A DNA stretch of 64,000 nucleotides from DASXHD01 sp038239005 (GCA_038239005.1 JBBSFE010000018.1:4628-68627); one strand, 5' to 3'; shown: positions 34,413-43,325, counted from the stretch's first letter. The notes: generated by a model not told the origin, from the letters alone. A program made the numbers and translations.

Positions 34413-35117
34413 CTAGTTAGGACACGAAGATGCGCACTGCGACCACAAACATTGTGCGAGGCCGCCTTCGGCTTGGGAAATGCCGCTGCAATCGGCCGTG
34501 ACGCACGTGCTCGACCCAACGGGCGTCGCGCAGGCCGAGAGATCGCTGGCGATATCGTTACAGTAGTAGTCGCTGCCCGCCATGATGTCTTGGCATGGCG
34601 AGTTCGCGATGCTCATCGCCTTGTAGAGGCACGCGCCGCACCCGCCAGCGTCTTCGAGAGGTGTCTTGTCGGTGTCGCAGACTTTGACGCTCGTCGAGCA
34701 GGTGCGGCAGTCACCTTTGCAATAGTCGCGGACGCAAAGCGTGACGTTGTTCTCGGCGGCGGCTTGCGTCGTGACGGAGCTCGCGTACGTGCCGCCGTCG
34801 ACGAAGAACTGCGAGCAGTTGTCGGAGTAGTTGTAGCCGACGCTCGGGTCGGTGGCGCACGCGCGCACCTCGGAGGGGAGCGTGCTTTGCGTGCTGAAGC
34901 CGCACACCGCAGAGAGCGAACGAATCGGTGAGCACTCGGACGTCGTGCACTCGCATTGCGTTGCAATGCAGTTGCCGCACGCGTTCGAAGGAAGGTTGAA
35001 GCAACCACCTTGTGCCGGCCCAGCGCCTTCTTTTCCGTTGAGGGTGACGACGACGAACGCCGTGCACCCACCGGCGACGATCGCAAAACCGGCAAGCATG
35101 ACTGCGTGGCGCAACAT
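34413..35117 (-). CDS. Cys-rich secreted lipoprotein
   Basis: 234 residues. Signal with lipobox AGGC near residue 18; the mature part contains about 22 cysteines in short-spaced clusters (CFNLPSNACGNCIATQCECTTSEC, patterned CxxCxxxC) that must form many disulfides. No family is recognised. The ATG at 35117 shares a base with the preceding stop (TGATG). Last gene of the second kinase cassette; a secreted partner in signalling is inferred only from position. Confidence 0.8.
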   Translation of the reverse strand: MLRHAVMLAGFAIVAGGCTAFVVVTLNGKEGAGPAQGGCFNLPSNACGNCIATQCECTTSECSPIRSLSAVCGFSTQSTLPSEVRACATDPSVGYNYSDNCSQFFVDGGTYASSVTTQAAAENNVTLCVRDYCKGDCRTCSTSVKVCDTDKTPLEDAGGCGACLYKAMSIANSPCQDIMAGSDYYCNDIASDLSACATPVGSSTCVTADCSGISQAEGGLAQCLWSQCASSCPN

Positions 35118-36199
35118 CAGAAGCGCCCCACGGCTGAAAAGACGCCACCGCCGCCATGCGTTGGCGAAAAGCCAACGGTGACGGGCGAGTTTTCGGAGTA
35201 GCTCGGGATTGCGATGGCCGCGATGAAGCAGATGATCGCCGTGCCCCACAAAACGTCGGTGGCGATTGCAAATCCGATGGCGAGGTTCTTGTTGTTGTTG
35301 AAGGTGGAGTCGCACCCGGAATCGGTGCAGGCGTCTTGTGCGCTCTTCATGAAGTCGAGGGCGATGAATCCGGGAATGAGCCCGAGCCCGCCGAGCACCG
35401 CAGCCGTGTAATAGAGGCCGGCCTTCGTCGGGAGGTTCGAGTGGCGCATCGCGGTGTACTGGTACCCGTTGTTGTCGAGGAAGCCTTGTTGTTGTTGTTG
35501 CTGTTGCTGTTGTTGTTGTTGCTGTTGTTGAACGACAACTTGCTGCTGCTGCGTGTTGATCGTGACGTGTGCTTCGACGCCGGGTGACATCGTCACCTCT
35601 TTGCGATCGCCCTCGCGCAGCGGAATCGTTTGCTCGGCTTTTACGTCGCCGTCGATCTGAAGTTGGACGACGTGGTTGCCCGGGTTGAGTCGCCGCGGAA
35701 CCATGAGCGCATCGTGACGAACGGCTTCACCATCGACGTGGATTTGGCCGCTTCCGGTGAGGTGAATCATGAGCTGCGGGATGCGCGTCTCGAGATCGGC
35801 GGCTTGTGCGTCGGCGTCGCTGCGTGCCTTTCGCGCTTCGGCCGATTCGTTTGGGCGCGCGGGGAGCTGCACCGCGGCAACGAACGCAGCACGCGCGCCC
35901 ACGAGATCGCCCAACGTGCGAAGCGTGCGACCGAGCTCGAATCCGATGCGCGGCGTGGGCACGAGCGCATACGCCGCTTTGAAGCGACCCACGGCCGCGC
36001 CCATGTCGCGCTGCCGATCGCGAAGATCGAGCCCTTGAAGAAACGCAGCGCGCGCGGTTTCTACGTCGACGGTGGATGCATCTTGCGCGAGCGCATGCGT
36101 TGTCACGCTGAGGCTCGCGGAGAGCGTGACGATGACGGCAGGCGCGAGAAAAGCAATGGAACGCACGCCTCTTGGATAGCGCAAAGCGGGGTGTCTCAA
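35117..36199 (-). CDS. Exported TPR/PEGA-like protein with polyglutamine tract and two membrane helices
   Basis: 360 residues with the same layout as the 24298-25263 protein: signal peptide (ending THALA), TPR-like part, PEGA-like domain (about 140-215, QIHVDGEAVRHDALMVPRRL, LNPGNHVVQL), then a run of 15 glutamines after QQQQ-VVVQ, and two membrane helices (about 275-295 and 315-340) around a CTDSGCDS loop. The start is TTG at 36199 in a TTGA overlap with the kinase stop; GTG near 36166 would leave a tidier signal peptide. The polyQ part lies between the PEGA domain and the helices. Confidence 0.8.
   Translation of the reverse strand: MRHPALRYPRGVRSIAFLAPAVIVTLSASLSVTTHALAQDASTVDVETARAAFLQGLDLRDRQRDMGAAVGRFKAAYALVPTPRIGFELGRTLRTLGDLVGARAAFVAAVQLPARPNESAEARKARSDADAQAADLETRIPQLMIHLTGSGQIHVDGEAVRHDALMVPRRLNPGNHVVQLQIDGDVKAEQTIPLREGDRKEVTMSPGVEAHVTINTQQQQVVVQQQQQQQQQQQQQQQGFLDNNGYQYTAMRHSNLPTKAGLYYTAAVLGGLGLIPGFIALDFMKSAQDACTDSGCDSTFNNNKNLAIGFAIATDVLWGTAIICFIAAIAIPSYSENSPVTVGFSPTHGGGGVFSAVGRF
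35486..35530 (-). repeat. CAA/CAG codon repeat encoding 15 glutamines
   Basis: 15 consecutive Gln codons, 12 CAA and 3 CAG, preceded in the protein by QQQQ-VVVQ. CAA is the less common Gln codon in GC-rich genomes, so the tract probably expands by slippage. It lies in a linker and could vary in length between strains. Confidence 0.9.
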
Positions 36200-37575
36200 A
36201 AGATGTCCGGTTTCTGCATGGGCGGTGGCTCAGGCGGTTTTTCGCGCGTGATCGGCGGTGTGGTGCTCGCGGGAGGCGGTGGCTGCGCATGGATGTTCGT
36301 GCGAACCGGCGGCGGCGGGTTTGCTGCCGCCTCCGTGTGGACGACGAGCGGCGCGAGCTCGGTGGGTCGCGCTTCGAGCGTCGTCTGTGGCGCGGCGAGC
36401 GCGGGTCGGTCGGGTGCAGTCGACGCCGAAGGAGCACGTGCGCGCATTGCGAGCGCGAAAATGGCGATCGCCACGCACGTGACGACACCCGCAAGAGCGA
36501 GCGCGAGCCCGATCCAAACCATGGAGCTCGAGCTCGAGCCTTTGCGCGTTGCCGACCACGAAGGATTCGTCGCTGCGTACGGCGTGACGTTGTCGATCAC
36601 GGGCGAGTGGATGTCGAGCGGTGGCACGACGTGTGCGCGCTCCGTGCGAGGAATGAGTCGCCTTGCGCGCTCGGCCGACATCGTCGCGCCTTGCCCACCA
36701 AAGGGCGCGAGCGCCTCTGCGAGATCGGCAACGGAAGCAAACCGCTTCACGCGATCTTTCTCGAGGCACCGCGACACGACGAGCTCGAGCCCGCGCGGAA
36801 CATCGGCACGCGTTTGAGCCATCGGCGCGTGCGGCTCTTGAAGGATGCGTGCGCAGAGCTCGGCCATCGTCGTGCCGAGAAACGGCCCGTGCCCAGTTAA
36901 AAGTTGGTACAGCGCGACGCCCAGCGCCCACACATCGGTCCGCCCATCGACCTCGCGCGAGCTCACCATCTGCTCGGGCGCCATGTACATCGGCGAGCCG
37001 AGCACGGTGCTCGTCGTGGTCATGCCTGCGTCGGTCATGTTGGGACCGATGGCTTTCGAGATGCCGAAGTCGAGCACCTTCACGAGCGCTGTGCCGTCGG
37101 GTCGCCGCGTGAGAAACAAATTCGCAGGCTGGAGATCGCGGTGAATGATGCCGAGCGTGTGCGCTTCCGCGATCGCCTCGATGGCTTGCGCGATGTAACC
37201 CGTTGCATCGGCGACCGGAAGCGGACCCGACGCGCGAAGCACGGCCGCGAGATCGCGACCTTCGAGATATTCCATCACCATGAACGGCGCGCCCGCGACG
37301 AGCGGAACGCCAAGCATGCTCTGGAGCGGAACCGCCGCCGCATCGACGACGCCAACATCGCTCACGCGCGCAACGTGCTCGCTCTTGATGCGCACGGCCG
37401 AGCGCGCTTCCCGCTGAAACCGCGTCACGGTCTCTGCGCTCGCGAGCGCTTCAGGCAAAAGCAACTTGATCGCGACGCGTTCGTCGAGTGCGACGTGCGT
37501 CGCGAGCACGACGACGCCCATGCCGCCTTGCCCGACAACGCGATCGAGTCGGTACTTTCCGGCGAGGAGTGTCAT
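36196..37575 (-). CDS. Membrane-bound Ser/Thr kinase with HRDLQPAN catalytic loop
   Basis: 459 residues. Kinase domain about 8-290: Gly loop GQGGMGVVV, K37 (VAIK), HRDLQPAN (145-152) and DFG (170-172), GSPMYMAPEQM. The usual catalytic-loop Lys of HRDLKPxN is Gln149, which may reduce activity. One membrane helix at about 360-382 (SMVWIGLALALAGVVTCVAI), then a Pro-rich tail. ATG at 37575 overlaps the upstream pseudokinase stop (ATGA) and its stop overlaps the TPR/PEGA start. The order pseudokinase-kinase-TPR/PEGA-lipoprotein suggests one signalling complex. Confidence 0.9.
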   Translation of the reverse strand: MTLLAGKYRLDRVVGQGGMGVVVLATHVALDERVAIKLLLPEALASAETVTRFQREARSAVRIKSEHVARVSDVGVVDAAAVPLQSMLGVPLVAGAPFMVMEYLEGRDLAAVLRASGPLPVADATGYIAQAIEAIAEAHTLGIIHRDLQPANLFLTRRPDGTALVKVLDFGISKAIGPNMTDAGMTTTSTVLGSPMYMAPEQMVSSREVDGRTDVWALGVALYQLLTGHGPFLGTTMAELCARILQEPHAPMAQTRADVPRGLELVVSRCLEKDRVKRFASVADLAEALAPFGGQGATMSAERARRLIPRTERAHVVPPLDIHSPVIDNVTPYAATNPSWSATRKGSSSSSMVWIGLALALAGVVTCVAIAIFALAMRARAPSASTAPDRPALAAPQTTLEARPTELAPLVVHTEAAANPPPPVRTNIHAQPPPPASTTPPITREKPPEPPPMQKPDIF

Positions 37576-39827
37576 TGAGTGAGGTCGGGTCGAATGGTGA
37601 CGTTCTCGCCATCCGGGACGTCGACGGTCACGGTTTTCTGTGCCTGCGACTTGTCTACGCGAAGCGTCAGCACATGCTTCCCAGCGGATAGCTCTTGCCT
37701 ATAAAGCGGGGAGTTTCCGAGATCGCGCCCGGCGTCGATGATGTGGTCACACGACACCGCTTTGCACATGACCGTGAGAAATCCGGTCTTGCCGCTCGCG
37801 GGCGTGACGACCGGTTGCGTCGTCAGGACAGGTTGCGACCGCGAGCCGGTTGCATTGCGGCGCGGTCGCGTGATCGTGGTGGTCGTGGTGGTCGTGGTGG
37901 TCGGTTGCAAATCGAACGTGGGGATCGGCGCGACCGTGACGCTCGGCGCAGCGCTCGGGGGCGGAGGTGGAGTCGAGCGAGCGACGGGTGTCCGCGCAGT
38001 CGATGCGGTCGTTGGCGATTGCGTCACGGTGGAATGATCGACCATGCGCCACACCAAGAAGAACACGAGAAACAAAACGGCGCCGCCGATCGACCCGAGG
38101 ATCGACACGACCGCGATCCGCTTCGTGCGATCTTGCGGGAAGAGCACCGCGCGAAGCGACGTCGTGGACATCGCGTTGTGCGGACCCCGCGACGTCATCT
38201 GCTTTACACCACCGAACGCATTCGGCGGCGTGAACGGCGGCGGGACCGGCGGCGCAGGCGGCCACGGTGCAACGCCCGTCGGCGGGGTCGATGGCAAGAG
38301 CGGTCGCTCGGGAAAGCTCGGCATCATCGGACGCGGTGGCGGTGTTGGCGTGCGACCATCGGGCGGCGTCGGTGCGAAACCCCCGAGCGGGAGGGTGCGC
38401 GGCGCGACGAAGATGGCGCTCTCGGTGTCGTCGTGCTCGCTGCGCATCGAGGTCGGCATGACGAGACGCGACGTGCTTCGATCCGTTGGCACGAGCGGCG
38501 TCGGCTGCGGCCCCGTGAGCGTGACTTCTTCGCCGCGGCTCTTGAGCGTCGGATGTGGAGCGGTCACCGTCGGGATCTCGTCGGTGTCGTGCAGCGGGCG
38601 CTCGCGCGGATTCGTGGGTCCGCTGTCGGCGGTGATCTCGTCCGTGTAGCCGAGAGACAAAGGAGGCTTTGCGACACGCCGCTCGGCCGTCGTGTGATCG
38701 TCATCGCTCGGAGCGGGGGCCAGCAGCGGCCGCTGCATCAGCTCGGTCTCTTCGGCTTCGTCGTCCTTCACGGACAAATCGGGAATCGCCGCGACCGATC
38801 GCACGCCAGCCGGCTGCTTCGATCGACGAAACACTTCGGTGACGTCGGAGACGGCTTGCAGCCTCGATTCTTGCTCCTTGAAGCGATCAGCGAAAAGCGT
38901 TCGCATGTAGCGGCCGACGTCGTCGTCGCGCGCGACGACACCTTTCGACACGAGCAAGCTCTCGAGCTCACGTGAAAGCTCGCGTGCGCTTGCGAATCGC
39001 TGCGCGGGGCTCCGCGTGAGCGAGCGCCGCACGAGCTCGTCGACTTCGACGGGGACCTCCGCGACGAATTGCGCGAGCGGCGGGATCACGCCTGCCTCGA
39101 TCATCGCGCGCGTCTCCGCGTCGGTTGCGCGGCCGAAGAGTCGCCGCCCGGCGAGGAGCTCCCAAAGAAGCACGCCAAGCGCGAAGACGTCCGCGCGCGC
39201 GTCGACGATGCCATCGAAGAGTTGCTCGGGCGCGGCATACGGAACTTTGCGCGGGTCGAGCACGCCGTGAGCGCGCGGCTCGAATGCGCCTTTGATCTTC
39301 GTCTTGCCCTCGTAGGTGACGACGAGACTGTGCGGTGCGAGATCGCCGTGCAAGAGCCCGAGCGGCTTTCCTTCTTTGTCGCGCAAGTTGTGGAGCGCGT
39401 GGAGCCCTTCAGCCGCGTCCGAAATGATGCGCGCTGCAATTTCCCAAGACGCCGGTGTGTCGGCGAACTCGAGTCGCTCGATCATCTCCTCCAGACGTTC
39501 ACCGTGGAGATATTCCATGGCGACCCACGGTGAGCCGTCGTCTTCGTCGGCGTCGAACAGGGCGGCGACGTTTGGATGGAGAAGCTTTGCTCCCTCGCGC
39601 ACGCGCTCGTAGAAGCGCTGCACGTATCCGGCTTCGGTGAGGTGGCGTTTGTCGACGATGCGAATCGCGGCCCAACGTTGAAAACCCTTCGGCCCTTCGA
39701 GACGCGCGATGTAAAGCGGACCGACCGCGTTCCGCCCGAGCTCGTCGAGGACGTGATAACGCCCGAGGAGGCGCGGTCGTCGCGCCGCCCCAACCCAGGC
39801 CACTGGTTTTTTCGATGTGGGGCTCAC
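37572..39827 (-). CDS. Membrane-bound pseudokinase with PEGA-type C-terminus
   Basis: 751 residues. The N-terminal fold (about 22-290) is kinase-like (EYLHG, YAAPEQL, DVFALGVLLWELLAG), but the active residues are missing: the ATP lysine is R56 (AIRI), the Gly loop reads GRNAVGPLY, the catalytic loop is HGDLAPHS (160-167) and DFG is KGA (179-181). It therefore should not transfer phosphate. A long Pro/Thr-rich region leads to a membrane helix at 570-596 and an outside PEGA-like domain (about 680-751, GRDLGNSPLYRQELSAGKHVL). GTG start at 39827. Probably an allosteric partner of the kinase encoded next. Confidence 0.88.
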   Translation of the reverse strand: MSPTSKKPVAWVGAARRPRLLGRYHVLDELGRNAVGPLYIARLEGPKGFQRWAAIRIVDKRHLTEAGYVQRFYERVREGAKLLHPNVAALFDADEDDGSPWVAMEYLHGERLEEMIERLEFADTPASWEIAARIISDAAEGLHALHNLRDKEGKPLGLLHGDLAPHSLVVTYEGKTKIKGAFEPRAHGVLDPRKVPYAAPEQLFDGIVDARADVFALGVLLWELLAGRRLFGRATDAETRAMIEAGVIPPLAQFVAEVPVEVDELVRRSLTRSPAQRFASARELSRELESLLVSKGVVARDDDVGRYMRTLFADRFKEQESRLQAVSDVTEVFRRSKQPAGVRSVAAIPDLSVKDDEAEETELMQRPLLAPAPSDDDHTTAERRVAKPPLSLGYTDEITADSGPTNPRERPLHDTDEIPTVTAPHPTLKSRGEEVTLTGPQPTPLVPTDRSTSRLVMPTSMRSEHDDTESAIFVAPRTLPLGGFAPTPPDGRTPTPPPRPMMPSFPERPLLPSTPPTGVAPWPPAPPVPPPFTPPNAFGGVKQMTSRGPHNAMSTTSLRAVLFPQDRTKRIAVVSILGSIGGAVLFLVFFLVWRMVDHSTVTQSPTTASTARTPVARSTPPPPPSAAPSVTVAPIPTFDLQPTTTTTTTTTITRPRRNATGSRSQPVLTTQPVVTPASGKTGFLTVMCKAVSCDHIIDAGRDLGNSPLYRQELSAGKHVLTLRVDKSQAQKTVTVDVPDGENVTIRPDLTQ

Positions 39828-39869
39828 GACACCGCTCGACCGAGCGAAGTTTAGCAGGTGCCCGAAAAG

Positions 39870-41915
39870 TCAGGCGAGAAGCGTGCCTACACCGGTATCG
39901 GTGAAGAGCTCGGCAATCACCGAGTGGGGGAGCCGCCCATCGATGACATGCACGGATTTTACGCCACCTTCGAGCGCGCGAAGGCCTGCGGATAGCTGAC
40001 TTCGCACCGTTTCGGCGACCGTTCCGGCGTCGAGTCGAGCGCGCAAATCTCGGGGTGTAACCTCGGAAACGAGCTCGCCTTGCTCGAGCAGGCCCGGGGC
40101 GTTCGTCAGGTAGATGAGCTTGTCGGCTTTGAGCGCCACGGCAACGTCGGCCGCGACCAAATCCGCGTCGAGGAGCACACTATCGCCGTCTTCGCCGAGC
40201 GCGACCGGTGACAAAACCGGAACGTACTTCGGGAGCATCATCTCGAGGACGTCGGTGTTGATCGCAGTCGGCGCGGACGTGTTCGGTTTTGCACGAAAGA
40301 GGCCCGCGTCTTTCCCGCTGAGGCCGATGGCATGCGCGCTCGCTTGATTGAGAAGAGAGACGAGCTCGGTGTTCACGCGGCCGGTGAGGATCATCTCGAT
40401 GGTGCGCGAGCTCGGGCGCTCGATGGGTGAGCCGCTCTCGACGCGCGCCTCTTCGAGATCGCTGTCGCCGCCGTGGACGACGATCGGCAAGAGCCCCGCC
40501 GAGCGCAGCAAGTTGATGTCGCGGGCGAAGCTCGCCAGGAGCGAATCCTTCGCCATGGCGCCATCGCCGTAAGCGAGCACAGCGCGACGACCCGAGAAGC
40601 GCGAGATGTACGAGAGCGCTTCGACGAGGAGCGCGCGCTTGAACGCGGGCGTGTAGTTGGTGAGGCGATCGTCTTTCTTGATGGTGCCGTCGGGTGTTTG
40701 CGTGATGAGCGATGTGTAGTCGGCGTTGATCTTGACGTAGTCGTACGAAAGATCGCAGCCCCACGCGATGGAGTCGCATGAGCCTTCGGCGAGCCGCACT
40801 TCGATGTTCACGCGTGGCTCGCGCATGCGTTTGCGAAGCGAAGCCGCGTCGTGCTTGGCGGGCGCGCCATCTTCGAACACGAGCGCGCCTTGAATGGAGA
40901 CGCGTGCGCTCGTCGGATCGACAGGCCACTTCTGCGAGCCAGCGCGCGCCCCGACCGTGCTGAGCACACGCCCCCAGTTCGGATCAGCCCCAAAAATGGC
41001 TGCTTTCACGAGGCTAGAACCCGCGATCGATGTAGCGAGATCGCGCGCGATCTCGTCGCTCGGCGCACCGGTGACGCGAACTTCGACGAGCTTGGTCGCG
41101 CCTTCACCATCTTCAGCGATGGCGCGCGCGAGCTCGACGCACAAATCGGTGAGGGCTTCGCGAAAGGTTGCAAAGTGCACGGAGTTTTCGTCGATGCGCG
41201 AGTTCTTGGCGAGCCCGTTGGCGAGGAGGAACACCGAGTCGTTGGTGCTCATGTCGCCGTCGACGACGAGTCGGTTGAAGCTCTTGTCGACCGCGAAGGT
41301 GAGCGCGCTCTGGAGCGCTACGGGGTCGGCGTCGGCGTCGGTCGTGATGAAGGCGAGCATCGTCGCCATTTGCGGCGCGATCATGCCCGAGCCTTTGGCG
41401 AACGCAGCGACGCGCACCTCGGCATCGCCCAAGCGGAGAACACGCCGCGCGATCTTGGGGCGTGTGTCCGTGGTCATCACGGCCTCGGCGGCGCTCTCGA
41501 GCGCGGGCGCGAGCTCGGCGACGAGCTTCGGAACCGCTTCGACGATCTTGTGCAAGGGAAGGGGAACGCCGATGACGCCCGTCGAGGCGGACATCACAGC
41601 GTTTGGATCGATCGAGAGCGCACGCGCGACCGCCGCGTGCACGTCGCGCACGTCATCGGCGCCACGCTCGCCCGTCAGTGCGTTGGCGTTGCCGCTGTTG
41701 GCGACGATCGCCGAGATGCCTTCGCACGGAACACGAATGACGGCGTCGACGACTGGAGCCGCGCGGGCTTTGTTGACGGTGAAACACCCAGCAGCGGCAC
41801 ATGGCACTTCGCTCGCGACGAGCGCAAGATCGCGTCGCGCAGCTTTGATGCCCGCGTTGATGCCGGAATAGCGAAATCCTCGCGGTACGGTGGGCACCCT
41901 TAAAACCGTGCCCAT
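39870..41915 (-). CDS. argJ: ArgJ (glutamate N-acetyltransferase) fused to a degenerate ArgB-like domain
   Basis: 681 residues in one frame. Residues 1-405 are ArgJ: KGSGMIAPQMATMLAF with the self-cleavage/nucleophile Thr185, and the C-terminal CDLSYDYVKINADY. Residues about 419-681 align with acetylglutamate kinase (ArgB) from the N-terminal helix to the closing IDGRLPHSVIAELFTDTGVG. The kinase landmarks are lost: the catalytic Lys of VIKYGG is Ala448 (VLAYGD), GGGP is GGDS (482-485), the NxNAD Asn is Leu and the C-lobe Lys is Gln640; about 25 residues of the mid region are missing. ArgJ acetylates ornithine or glutamate. The ATG at 41915 overlaps argC by 16 bases. Confidence 0.9.
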   Translation of the reverse strand: MGTVLRVPTVPRGFRYSGINAGIKAARRDLALVASEVPCAAAGCFTVNKARAAPVVDAVIRVPCEGISAIVANSGNANALTGERGADDVRDVHAAVARALSIDPNAVMSASTGVIGVPLPLHKIVEAVPKLVAELAPALESAAEAVMTTDTRPKIARRVLRLGDAEVRVAAFAKGSGMIAPQMATMLAFITTDADADPVALQSALTFAVDKSFNRLVVDGDMSTNDSVFLLANGLAKNSRIDENSVHFATFREALTDLCVELARAIAEDGEGATKLVEVRVTGAPSDEIARDLATSIAGSSLVKAAIFGADPNWGRVLSTVGARAGSQKWPVDPTSARVSIQGALVFEDGAPAKHDAASLRKRMREPRVNIEVRLAEGSCDSIAWGCDLSYDYVKINADYTSLITQTPDGTIKKDDRLTNYTPAFKRALLVEALSYISRFSGRRAVLAYGDGAMAKDSLLASFARDINLLRSAGLLPIVVHGGDSDLEEARVESGSPIERPSSRTIEMILTGRVNTELVSLLNQASAHAIGLSGKDAGLFRAKPNTSAPTAINTDVLEMMLPKYVPVLSPVALGEDGDSVLLDADLVAADVAVALKADKLIYLTNAPGLLEQGELVSEVTPRDLRARLDAGTVAETVRSQLSAGLRALEGGVKSVHVIDGRLPHSVIAELFTDTGVGTLLA

Positions 41916-42886
41916 CCCTCGAGGCCGGCCGTTTCGGGGAGCCCGAGCATCGCGTTGATGTTTTGAATGGCCTGCGAGGCTGCGCCCTTCATCAAGTTGT
42001 CGATCGTACACACGGAAACGATGGCGCCGTCGGTCACAGTTGCGCCGACGAACGCGAGCGCCGTTCCCGAAGCGGCATGCGCCGTCGCTTGCTCGACGGA
42101 GACGACGCGAACGAGCGGCGATTTTCCGTATGCGTCATCGAGCGTCGCGCGCGCGGCTTCGCTCGTGACGCCGTCGCGCGCCGACATCACCGCAGTGACG
42201 AGGAGCCCACGGCGCAGCGGCACGAGATGTGGCGTGAATGTCACACGCGGGCGTGGACCCTTTGCGTGGAGATGGAGGTGACGCGTGATCTCCGGCGTGT
42301 GCGGGTGCGCGCCGACTTTGTAGGCGCGCAAATCTTCGGCGAGCTCGACGAACGAGTACGCTTCGTCGGCGCGACGCCCCGCGCCCGAGATGCCGGATTT
42401 GCCGTCGATGACGACGCGATCGCCGGTGGCGAGCTTCGCGCGAAAGAACGGAGCCGTCGCGAGGAGCGCCGCCGTTGCGTAGCAACCCGGATTCGCGACG
42501 ATGCGCGCCGTCTTCGGAACCGCGCCGAAGAGCTCGGGCAAACCGTAGAATGCGGCGTCAGCGTCGAGGCGAAATGCGCCCGAAAGATCGACGACGCGCG
42601 ATGCCTTGGCGAGCTCGGGCGCGAGCCTCGTAGCGTGCTCGGCCGACGACGCGAGAACGACGATATCGACGACGCGTGCAAGACCGATCGCGGCTTCGTG
42701 CGCGACGAACTTCACGTCGCGCGCGGTGCGCGGCAAACCAAGCCGATCGGTGACCGACTCGCCCACCGCTTTGTCGGACGTCGCGAACGCGAGCTCGAGA
42801 TCGGGATGCCCGAGGACGAGGGACGTGAGTACGCCGCCCGAATATCCCGATGCGCCGACGACTCCGACGGATGCCACGCATCGCAT
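41900..42886 (-). CDS. argC: N-acetyl-gamma-glutamyl-phosphate reductase
   Basis: 328 residues. NADP-binding GASGYSGG, the active-site Cys in NPGCYATA, and HTPEITRHL with the terminal DNLMKGAASQAIQNIN are present. Reduces acetylglutamyl phosphate to the semialdehyde, the step after ArgB. It is immediately upstream of argJ, as in argCJB operons of other bacteria. ATG at 42886 is about 17 bases from an AT-rich stretch (ATATAAAAAAC) that may be part of its promoter. Confidence 0.94.
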   Translation of the reverse strand: MRCVASVGVVGASGYSGGVLTSLVLGHPDLELAFATSDKAVGESVTDRLGLPRTARDVKFVAHEAAIGLARVVDIVVLASSAEHATRLAPELAKASRVVDLSGAFRLDADAAFYGLPELFGAVPKTARIVANPGCYATAALLATAPFFRAKLATGDRVVIDGKSGISGAGRRADEAYSFVELAEDLRAYKVGAHPHTPEITRHLHLHAKGPRPRVTFTPHLVPLRRGLLVTAVMSARDGVTSEAARATLDDAYGKSPLVRVVSVEQATAHAASGTALAFVGATVTDGAIVSVCTIDNLMKGAASQAIQNINAMLGLPETAGLEGWARF

Positions 42887-42923
42887 ATAAAAAACGCGCG
42901 CCTCCGCGGCTATAGCTAATCGC

Positions 42924-43325
42924 TCACGGACGCAAAAAACGTCTCACGCCCCGCGGCAGAACGTGACGCTGGCTTGGCGCGGCGCGCTCTTCTTCGTCGT
43001 CGGGGAGCTCGCTGGCGTCGGCGTCTTCGGTGTCGGCATCGTCGGCGTCGTCGCCTGCGTCGAGCGAGCGCATGGGCGGCGCATCGGGATCGGCCTCGCA
43101 TTTGCCGACGCGGCAGCGCTCGCGATCGGCGCAATCGGCGCCGGTTCGGCAGTAAACGCATTTCCCGCCGACGCAGTAGTCGTGCTTTCCGCTGACGGCG
43201 CACTGATCGTCGCGCTCACACGCCGGGTAGCGCGCGCCCGAAGATGACGAGCAGCCGCTTTCGGCGCCGATCGCCATGGCGAGCGCCAGCGATGCGCCCG
43301 CTGCAAGGACCGCGAACGGCCTCAT
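42924..43325 (-). CDS. Cys-rich lipoprotein with acidic tail
   Basis: 133 residues. Signal with lipobox ESGC near residue 25, a motif of eight cysteines arranged as in small disulfide knots (CERDDQCAVSGKHDYCVGGK, then CVYCRTGADC), then an Asp/Glu-rich stretch (DADDADTEDADASELPDDEEE). Secreted and probably surface-exposed. ATG at 43325 overlaps the diguanylate cyclase stop (ATGA), so it is cotranscribed with that gene. Function unknown. Confidence 0.75.
   Translation of the reverse strand: MRPFAVLAAGASLALAMAIGAESGCSSSSGARYPACERDDQCAVSGKHDYCVGGKCVYCRTGADCADRERCRVGKCEADPDAPPMRSLDAGDDADDADTEDADASELPDDEEERAAPSQRHVLPRGVRRFLRP

Noticed and set aside
37880..37910. GTGGTC repeats that look like a tandem repeat or CRISPR
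   Set aside because: They encode the Thr run of the pseudokinase tail; no regular spacers. No CRISPR array was seen anywhere in the window.
26909..42886. ARG-box operators upstream of argG, argH or argC
   Set aside because: No convincing palindromic AT-rich ARG box was found; only short intergenic gaps exist.
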